From the NCBI GenBank assembly GCA_964564595.1, contig CAZMCA010000170.1, positions 1 to 7,373 on the forward strand: 7,373 nt of DNA. Direction: 5' to 3'. The position numbers were made by a program, and so were the translations under genes. The DNA is from JBEVOS01 sp964564595. Its GTDB lineage: Bacteria; Pseudomonadota; Alphaproteobacteria; Caulobacterales; Aquidulcibacteraceae. The notes beneath the pieces were generated by a model. That model was not told the origin of the DNA. It worked only from the letters and a program-made list of their open reading frames with translations, and ran no database searches. This document shows positions 1 to 4,366 of this stretch, piece by piece. How positions within the stretch are numbered: position 1 is the first letter of the stretch; every line of letters begins with the position of its first letter.

Positions 1-963
1 CTGCCGGATGTTCGGGGACGTGAGAATATCCTCAAGGTTCACACCAAGAATGTGCCGGTGGCGCAGGACGTGGAGCTGAAGACGATCGCGCGCGGCACTC
101 CGGGCTTCTCGGGCGCCGATCTCGCCAACCTCGTCAATGAAGCGGCGCTGCTGGCGGCGCGGCGCGGCTAGCGCGTCGTCACGACGCGCGAGTTCGAGGA
201 CGCGAAAGACAAAGTGATGATGGGCGCCGAGCGGCGCTCGATGGCGATGAGCCCGCAGGAAAAGCTGCTCACCGCTTGGCACGAAGGCGGCCACGCGATC
301 GTGGCGCTCAACGTGCCGGACACAGACCCGGTCCACAAAGCCACGATCGTTCCGCGCGGCCGCGCGCTCGGCATGGTGATGCAGCTGCCGGAAGGCGACC
401 GCTATTCCATGAATTACACCCAGATGATGAGCCGCTTGGCGGTCATGATGGGCGGGCGTGTCGCTGAAGAGCTGAAATTCGGCAAGGACAAGATCACCTC
501 GGGCGCTTCGTCCGATATCCAGGCCGCCACGGGCCTTGCGCGCAACATGGTCACGCGCTGGGGCTATTCGGACGAGCTCGGATTCGTGTCCTACGGCGAT
601 AATCAGGAAGAAGTCTTCCTGGGGCATTCCGTCTCGCGCACGCAGAACATCTCCGAAGAGACGGCGCGCAAGATCGATGGGGAAGTGCGCCGCTTGGTCG
701 ACGAAGGCTATCAAGAAGCCAAGCGCATTCTCACCGAGAAGGCGGAAGATCACCGCCGCCTCGCCGAAGCGTTGCTCGAATACGAGACGCTGTCGGGTGA
801 GGAGATCGCGATCGTGCTGCGCGGCGAAAAGCTCGCGCGCCCGGAAGACACGACCAACACGCCGCTGCCGCCAGCGCCTGCGCTCCCAGTGACGGATGAG
901 GACGATTACCCCGAACCGCGCCGTGGCAGCGGATGGGGCGATCCGCAGCCGCAAGGCGCGTAA
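1..963 (+). pseudogene. ftsH: ATP-dependent zinc metalloprotease FtsH, 3' part, interrupted by an in-frame amber codon
   Basis: FtsH is a membrane-anchored hexameric AAA+ protease that degrades misassembled membrane proteins and selected soluble regulators. The frame is open from base 1, so the transmembrane and Walker regions lie outside the window. Visible, counting codons from base 1, are the end of the AAA domain and lid (GTPGFSGADLANLVNEAAL, about 34-52), the linker DAKDKVMMGAERRS, the zinc site HEGGH (94-98), the SGASSDIQAAT segment whose Asp172 should be the third zinc ligand, and an acidic proline-rich tail typical of alphaproteobacterial FtsH. Codon 57 (169-171) is TAG where relatives usually carry Lys, Arg or Asn; AAG to TAG is a single change. 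Downstream GTG/ATG codons (214, 217, 220, 241) could restart only a protease domain without ATPase, which is unlikely to work. ftsH is normally important or essential, so a sequencing error is a serious alternative. Family assignment is secure. Confidence 0.93.
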
Positions 964-986
964 CGCTTCCAAGGCGAAGAATGCAG

Positions 987-1015
987 ACGGCTCCAGCTCA
1001 GGCTGGAGCCGTTTT
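987..1015 (+). terminator. Intrinsic terminator of ftsH
   Basis: The arms CGGCTCCAGC (988-997) and GCTGGAGCCG (1002-1011) pair perfectly around a TCAG loop. A987 and T1012 can add an eleventh pair, and the stem is followed directly by TTTT. It lies 24 bases after the ftsH stop codon and separates ftsH from the LuxR cluster. Confidence 0.9.
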
Positions 1016-1071
1016 GCTATCAGATCTGACAGGCGGATTTTGGGTCACGATCCGGCCGAAATTCCCGATTG

Positions 1072-1123
1072 CCCCCCTTTTCGGAGGGTAGGGCGCTACG
1101 CCGAATCGCTGCCCCTTTAGCCT
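1072..1123 (+). promoter_or_regulatory. Conserved upstream block of small gene 1 (CCCCC/GGG element plus GANTC site)
   Basis: This 52-base stretch ends at the start codon of the first small gene and aligns without gaps to 2233-2284 before the second small gene, with about 29 of 52 identities by eye. Shared parts are a C run, a GGG about 36 bases before the ATG, a GCCGANTC segment (GAATC at 1103-1107, ending 17 bases before the A of the ATG) and GCCT touching the ATG. The element contains CCCT(N6)AGGG as an inverted repeat. GANTC is the recognition site of the CcrM methyltransferase in Caulobacter-like bacteria. A role as promoter or operator is inferred; no clear -35/-10 pair or Shine-Dalgarno sequence was found. 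Confidence 0.45.
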
Positions 1124-1348
1124 ATGACCAACGGCGATAAGGCGCGGATAGGGGAAGTCGCGGCGTATTTGGAAGAGATGTGCGCGCAGCTCACGGCGTT
1201 GGCGCGCGAATACGGCTTGAAGGACGCCGCCCGCTATCTGCATGCAAGCGAGCGCGTCGCCGCGCTTGAAGCGCGCCGCAGCAAACAAGTTACGGTCAAA
1301 GCGCAACCGCCCATTGGCGTCGCGCAAAGCCATGCGCGTAGCCGATGA
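1124..1348 (+). CDS. Small helical protein of unknown function, paralogue 1 (74 aa)
   Basis: I do not recognise a named family. The predicted product is a soluble, probably all-helical protein with no signal peptide, membrane segment or cysteine cluster. Its core, V-A-A-Y-L-E-E-M-C at about residues 12-20, then L-T-A-L-A-R and A-A-R-Y-L, then R-V-A-A-L-E, aligns position by position with the second small protein at 2285-2479; the Met of the E/D-M-C motif is residue 19 in both. The C-terminal 20 or so residues are basic and not shared. The ATG is chosen because both paralogues start in the same GCCTATGAC context. No Shine-Dalgarno sequence is evident, so a leaderless message is possible. Its paired position before a LuxR-type gene suggests a partner or modulator of that regulator, but this is inference. 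Confidence 0.75.
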   Translation: MTNGDKARIGEVAAYLEEMCAQLTALAREYGLKDAARYLHASERVAALEARRSKQVTVKAQPPIGVAQSHARSR

Positions 1349-1356
1349 CCGCGCAC

Positions 1357-1395
1357 TAGAACTAAAGGCGGAGACGCTTTCTGCCATGAGTTCTA
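1357..1395 (+). repeat. Inverted repeat between small gene 1 and luxR-like gene 1
   Basis: TAGAACT (1357-1363) and AGTTCTA (1389-1395) are exact reverse complements separated by 25 bases. The spacer can itself form an imperfect stem between AAAGGCG and CGCTTT. The structure sits in the 99-base gap before the first regulator. It could be an RNA hairpin or an operator, and chance cannot be excluded. There is no T run, so it is not a typical terminator. Confidence 0.3.
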
Positions 1396-1447
1396 ATAGG
1401 CGCACTACGCGCACGGGAATATTGCTCGGCTTGAGTTGGAAAAACTC

Positions 1448-2183
1448 ATGCCATTGAGCGAGTTTATGCTGCTTGGCGCGCTAGAGACGATCGAGGCCAT
1501 TTACGCCGCACGTTCGCAGGAAGCGATCGCGGCGGCGGTCACTTTGCATGCCGAAAGCTTGGGGGCGAGTTTCGCGCTCGTCGTTCAGGTCTCTGGTGAC
1601 GGTGGCGCGACGAGATCTCGGGCGATCGTGGATACCGCGCCACAAGCGCTATCCTTCATCGAGCTGGAAAAGAAATACCCCGACATCGCCAACATTGCTG
1701 GCCAGTTTGTCGGAGGCAGCGGCGTTGTGCGTGACGCGCGCAAGACAGGCGAGGATTGCCCGCCAGACCTCATGAAAGTGGGGACCCATTATGTTCGCCA
1801 TGGCGCGGTCGCGACGTTTGTTGGCGTGCCGCTCTATGGGCATGAAAAGCCGGCTGGCTACGGCCTCTACTGTTTCGCGACCCCGCCCGCAGAACGTGAT
1901 CCGCTTGATCGCGTGGTGCGGTTCGTCTGCCAGGCCGCGCTCAACCAGTTCGAGGCCATCACTGGCGAGACGAGCGATGCGCCCGCGACGCCGCTGAGGC
2001 CGCCAGCGCGAGGTGCTCGCCCAAGTCGTCGATGGAAAGTCGGACGCGGAAATCGCCGCGGCGCTTGGCGTCTCGCAGAACACGGTCCATGAGCACATCG
2101 AAGAGGCCAAGCGGCGCATCGGCGTGCGCACGCGCGTGCAAGCCGCTGTTATCGCCGCGCGCAATGGCTGGGTCTCTTCGTAG
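1448..2183 (+). pseudogene. LuxR-type transcriptional regulator 1, frameshifted before its HTH domain
   Basis: The first about 185 residues from ATG 1448 form a GAF-like or otherwise unassigned sensory domain. The DNA-binding domain lies in a different frame from about 2004: RQREVL, then DGKSDAEIAAALGVSQNTVH, then EHIEEAKRRIGVRTR, ending NGWVSS at the TAG of 2181-2183. The break lies at about 1997-2006, in the segment that reads P-L-T-x-R-Q-R-E in the two downstream paralogues. Restoring two missing bases gives P-L-R-P-R-Q-R-E and a 245-residue protein, the same length as the third regulator; one extra base is the alternative. Without correction the first frame ends at 2092 with an unrelated tail and no HTH. 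The HTH frame has no further lesion, so the break is recent or a sequence error. The AHL-binding W-x-x-x-Y and D-P motifs are not seen. A TTG at 1436 would extend the start, but the ATG matches the paralogues' starts better. Confidence 0.82.
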
Positions 2184-2232
2184 CGCGCGCTGCTATCAGG
2201 AAATCTTATAGCGCGGCGGAAGTGGTCCAATA

Positions 2233-2284
2233 TCCCCCGGTTAGAGGGATAAACGCGAGCGCCGACTCATGGCGCAATTGGCCT
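2233..2284 (+). promoter_or_regulatory. Conserved upstream block of small gene 2, with TATCCC/GGGATA inverted repeat and GANTC site
   Basis: This is the counterpart of the block before small gene 1. It holds an exact inverted repeat TATCCC (2231-2236) and GGGATA (2246-2251) around a 9-base spacer. GACTC at 2264-2268 again ends 17 bases before the A of the ATG, within GCCGACTC, and GCCT again precedes the start. Conservation of spacing between two otherwise diverged copies argues for function. Binding by the neighbouring LuxR proteins, or control by CcrM methylation with GcrA, are inferences. Confidence 0.45.
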
Positions 2285-2479
2285 ATGACAAAAGCCAGTC
2301 CTCTCTCCGCGACCGACGTGCAAGCGTACATGGCGGACATGTGCAGCGATCTCGCTGAGCTTGCCCGCACACACGACATGCCCGAGGCCGCGCGTTATTT
2401 GACACTTGCGCAACGGCTTATAGCTTTGGAGATACGCGAAAACGTAGCGCCAACGACGGATTGCGCGTCAGCCGCGTGA
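2285..2479 (+). CDS. Small helical protein of unknown function, paralogue 2 (64 aa)
   Basis: This is a diverged duplicate of the small protein at 1124-1348. Shared core elements are V-Q-A-Y-M-A-D-M-C (about residues 12-20), D-L-A-E-L-A-R, E-A-A-R-Y-L and R-L-I-A-L-E. Hydrophobic residues at helical spacing predict two or three amphipathic helices, and there is no signal or membrane segment. The frame is open further upstream (GTG at 2222), but ATG 2285 is preferred because the paralogue starts at the equivalent position in the same GCCTATGAC context; no Shine-Dalgarno sequence precedes it. The stop lies 40 bases before the second LuxR-type gene, so the two are probably co-transcribed. Repeated pairing with a LuxR-type gene suggests the products act together, for example by protein contact. 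No function is assigned. Confidence 0.8.
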   Translation: MTKASPLSATDVQAYMADMCSDLAELARTHDMPEAARYLTLAQRLIALEIRENVAPTTDCASAA

Positions 2480-2493
2480 GCTTACGTTCGCGG

Positions 2494-2509
2494 CACGGGT
2501 CGCACCGTG
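2494..2509 (+). other. Short hairpin before luxR-like gene 2
   Basis: CACGG (2494-2498) and CCGTG (2505-2509) can pair around a six-base loop. The 3' arm abuts the GGGAG that serves as ribosome binding site for the ATG at 2520. It could modulate translation, but a five-pair stem in GC-rich DNA may also be chance. Confidence 0.2.
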
Positions 2510-2519
2510 GGAGTCGCGA

Positions 2520-3245
2520 ATGCCGTACAGTGCCGAAGCCTTTCGAAGCGCCGCAGAGATGCAGGCAGCGCTGCTCTCTGGCGATCCTGGCGCAACGGTG
2601 GCCGCGCTCGACAAGGCGCTCGATCCGTTCGGCGTGCGCTACTATCAGGTTCTCGAGGGCGACGCGGCCTTGCCCTCACAGCAGCGTTTCAGTGCGCGGA
2701 TCGACAAAGCGCCAACACCTCTCATGTTTCACGCCATGGCCGCGCGATACAGCGAGATTGGCGATCTCGCATGCGAGTTGCTCAGCGTGGCGCGGACCTT
2801 TGATACCGACTCTGCGCAGATCGATGCGTTCGAGCGCGTGTACCAAGCGGTGATCGACGAGCACCGGCAAATGGGCGGCGCGGGCTATTTCATCACCGCG
2901 CCGACATGGCGCGAGCAGCGCATCGCTGGGTTCGCGACGTACTATTTCGATGAAGCGCCAGATCAGCGCGATGAGCTCATGGCGTTGCTCGCTGTCCTAT
3001 CGCAAAGCGCCTTCGATCATCTCGGCGCGCCTGCCGATACGGCGGGCGCCGCCAATCCGCTCACGGCGCGCCAGCGCGAAGCGCTGCGGCATTGCGCCGA
3101 CGGCAAGTCCGATTGGGACATTGGCCAACTGATGAATGTCGCGACCGCTACGGCGCATGAACACATTGAAGCTGCAAAGCGGCGGATTGGCGTGAAGACG
3201 CGAATTCAGGCTGTGCTCGCTGCTTACAAGAACGGATGGCTTTAG
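2520..3245 (+). CDS. LuxR-type HTH transcriptional regulator 2 (241 aa)
   Basis: A predicted cytoplasmic DNA-binding regulator. The ATG has a good ribosome binding site (GGGAG about 7 bases upstream) and the N-terminus M-P-Y-S-A-E-A-F matches regulator 3. Residues 1 to about 175 form a sensory domain that lacks the W-x-x-x-Y and D-P signature of acyl-homoserine-lactone receptors; it is shared by all three regulators here, including the segment SQSAFDHL. The C-terminal HTH (about 179-241) reads PLTARQREAL, DGKSDWDIGQLM, HEHIEAAKRRIGVKTR and ends AAYKNGWL, a typical LuxR/FixJ-type fold. The turn and recognition-helix start reads NVATATAHEHIE, whereas the other two have GVSQ(S/N)TVHEHIE. There is no receiver domain, so it is not a classical response regulator. 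The ligand and targets are unknown. It probably shares an operon with the small gene ending at 2479. Confidence 0.9.
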   Translation: MPYSAEAFRSAAEMQAALLSGDPGATVAALDKALDPFGVRYYQVLEGDAALPSQQRFSARIDKAPTPLMFHAMAARYSEIGDLACELLSVARTFDTDSAQIDAFERVYQAVIDEHRQMGGAGYFITAPTWREQRIAGFATYYFDEAPDQRDELMALLAVLSQSAFDHLGAPADTAGAANPLTARQREALRHCADGKSDWDIGQLMNVATATAHEHIEAAKRRIGVKTRIQAVLAAYKNGWL

Positions 3246-3250
3246 GCAGC

Positions 3251-3267
3251 GCCCCCTAAATTGGGTG
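3251..3267 (+). promoter_or_regulatory. Possible third copy of the CCCCC/GGG element
   Basis: CCCCCTAAATTGGG lies just after the stop of regulator 2 and resembles the C-run/GGG element before the two small genes, with a shorter spacer (6 bases against 7 and 9). No GANTC site follows at the matching distance. It may be the decayed control region of module 3. The match is short and the support weak. Confidence 0.25.
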
Positions 3268-3297
3268 AGGCCGCACCAATTACGATTGCTGTTGGAC

Positions 3298-3394
3298 ATG
3301 CATCGCACGCAGTTATGTGATCTAGCTCAAATGCGCGGCTGCGCTGGTGACGCGAAAGTACGATGCGGTCGCTTTGCGATTGCACCGCGTCTCT
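3298..3394 (+). pseudogene. Possible decayed remnant of a third small helical protein
   Basis: The stretch between regulators 2 and 3 reads D-M-H-R-T-Q-L-C-D-L-A-Q in one frame and then, one frame over from about 3347, R-K-Y-D-A-V-A-L-R-L. These resemble D-M-C-x-x-L-x-x-L-A-R and A-R-Y-L-x-x-A-x-R-L of the small proteins before regulators 1 and 2. The distance between the key Met and Tyr codons is 61 bases against 57 in the intact genes, which fits one extra codon plus one extra base. A start at the equivalent place would overlap the end of regulator 2. The 42-codon frame from ATG 3298 to the stop at 3424-3426 could instead be a real short ORF or mere chance. The similarity was judged by eye. 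Confidence 0.25.
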
Positions 3395-3415
3395 CGCGGT
3401 CTCCGCGGAGCAATC

Positions 3416-4153
3416 ATGGGCTATAGTGCAGAAGCGTTTCGCCGGGCGCTCGGCGCCTTGGCAAGCCTGCAGGAAGCGCGCGGGCTCTCCGAATTGCATG
3501 AAGCGATTGGGCGCGGCGCCCAGGCGCTCGACGTGCTGTACTTTCGCATCGTGGAAGTTTGGATGAACGTCGCGACGGTCGAACGGTTCGAACCGTTGAT
3601 GGACACAGCGCCCGCGGCGATGACGCTGGCGGCGCTTCTCGCGCGCCACGTCGACTATCCCGCATTGACGTTCGATCTCCTCGCGGCAGATGAGATGGTT
3701 GAGCCCGAAGCGCACAATCCAAACAAATTCGCGGCGCTCAAGCGTGCGCTGCGGGATGAGCATGCGGAGATCGGCGCGCGTCATTGGGTGTTGCTGCCGC
3801 TCTCGCGCGGCGACCAGTGCGGGGGATTTGCCGCTTACTTCTTCGGCGACAAGATCGAAGATCGGGAAACGCTGAAACCCTACCTGCGGCTCTTTTCGCA
3901 GAGCGCCTTCGATCACCTGCGTATTGCTGAGGGCAAGCCGGCGCCGGCGAGCGAGTGCCCGCTGACAAAGCGCCAGCGCGAAGCGCTCAATCAGGTTGCG
4001 TTGGGAAAATCGGATTGGGAGATCGCCGTGCTGCTCGGCGTGTCCCAGAGCACGGTGCATGAGCACATCGAAGCGGCTAAGCGCCGGCTCGGCGTCCGCA
4101 CGCGCGTGCAGGCCGTGTTGGCCGCGTACAAGAACGGCTGGATCTCTGTCTGA
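3416..4153 (+). CDS. LuxR-type HTH transcriptional regulator 3 (245 aa)
   Basis: Third paralogue of the cluster. The frame is open to a GTG at 3347, but ATG 3416 is chosen because it has GGAG seven bases upstream and gives M-G-Y-S-A-E-A-F, matching the start of regulator 2. The sensory domain (about 1-178) shares the paralogues' layout, with E-H-A-E-I-G-A-R-H-W in the middle and SQSAFDHL at its end; no acyl-homoserine-lactone receptor signature is visible. The HTH (about 181-245) contains PLTKRQREAL, GKSDWEIAVLLGVSQSTVH and HEHIEAAKRRLGVRTR, ending KNGWISV. It is intact and the natural reference for repairing regulator 1. No intact small gene stands immediately before it, unlike the other two. 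The GC-rich hairpins after the stop probably end the transcript. The signal it responds to and its targets are unknown. Confidence 0.9.
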   Translation: MGYSAEAFRRALGALASLQEARGLSELHEAIGRGAQALDVLYFRIVEVWMNVATVERFEPLMDTAPAAMTLAALLARHVDYPALTFDLLAADEMVEPEAHNPNKFAALKRALRDEHAEIGARHWVLLPLSRGDQCGGFAAYFFGDKIEDRETLKPYLRLFSQSAFDHLRIAEGKPAPASECPLTKRQREALNQVALGKSDWEIAVLLGVSQSTVHEHIEAAKRRLGVRTRVQAVLAAYKNGWISV

Positions 4154-4161
4154 AAAAGTAC

Positions 4162-4194
4162 GCCGCACCGGCCCTGGAGCGGGGCCGGCGCGGC
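4162..4194 (+). terminator. GC-rich hairpin after LuxR-type gene 3, possible terminator
   Basis: The 13-base arms 4162-4174 and 4182-4194 pair with one mismatch around a 7-base loop, starting nine bases after the stop codon. No T run follows on the plus strand, so termination would be inefficient or would need Rho. It may also serve as an RNA 3'-end stabiliser. Confidence 0.45.
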
Positions 4195-4205
4195 GACTGG
4201 AACGA

Positions 4206-4235
4206 CCGCTTCCCATTCAGGGATTGGGAAAGCGG
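4206..4235. repeat. Imperfect hairpin in the convergent intergenic region
   Basis: CCGCTTCCCA (4206-4215) pairs with TGGGAAAGCGG (4225-4235) with one bulged A. It is the second of several stem-loops in a row between the convergent regulator 3 and receiver-protein genes. Confidence 0.4.
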
Positions 4236-4248
4236 GGCGGGGGTGCGC

Positions 4249-4284
4249 CGCCCGCCCCCTCCAAGGCGGAAGAGGGGGCGGGCG
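4249..4284. repeat. Perfect 13-base inverted repeat, GC-rich intergenic palindrome
   Basis: Arms CGCCCGCCCCCTC (4249-4261) and GAGGGGGCGGGCG (4272-4284) are exact reverse complements around a 10-base loop. It resembles the CCCCTCCCC-type palindromes scattered between genes in many alphaproteobacteria, and a shorter related palindrome occurs in uvrC at 7189-7212. It may be a mobile REP-like element, a bidirectional terminator, or both. A further stem, CCGCTCC (4289-4295) with GGAGCGG (4314-4320) followed by TTT, lies immediately downstream. Apart from these hairpins, I see no gene in 4154-4366. Confidence 0.55.
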
Positions 4285-4366
4285 ACTGCCGCTCCAGCCC
4301 GGAGCGAGGACCGGGAGCGGTTTCGGTGCGGCGAGACGGCGCTCTCGCCAGCATTTGCAATTCGCG

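Noticed and set aside
1448..2183. Programmed ribosomal frameshift joining the two halves of regulator 1
   Set aside because: No slippery heptamer is evident at the junction, and both paralogues are encoded in a single frame. A mutation or base-calling error is simpler.
1649..2230. Minus-strand frame of about 193 codons opposite regulator 1
   Set aside because: It is a shadow of the regulator frame. The plus-strand sensor and HTH match the two paralogues.
3416..4153. Acyl-homoserine-lactone quorum-sensing receptor
   Set aside because: The LuxR name applies only to the HTH. The W-x-x-x-Y and D-P motifs of the ligand domain are not visible in any of the three regulators, and no LuxI-type synthase is present.
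3242..4216. Open minus-strand frame of about 324 codons opposite regulator 3
   Set aside because: It has no recognisable domain, while the plus strand carries a complete LuxR-type HTH protein with a ribosome binding site.
4154..4330. CRISPR array or transposon end
   Set aside because: The stem-loops differ from one another and are not evenly spaced direct repeats. No transposase frame or target-site duplication was seen.
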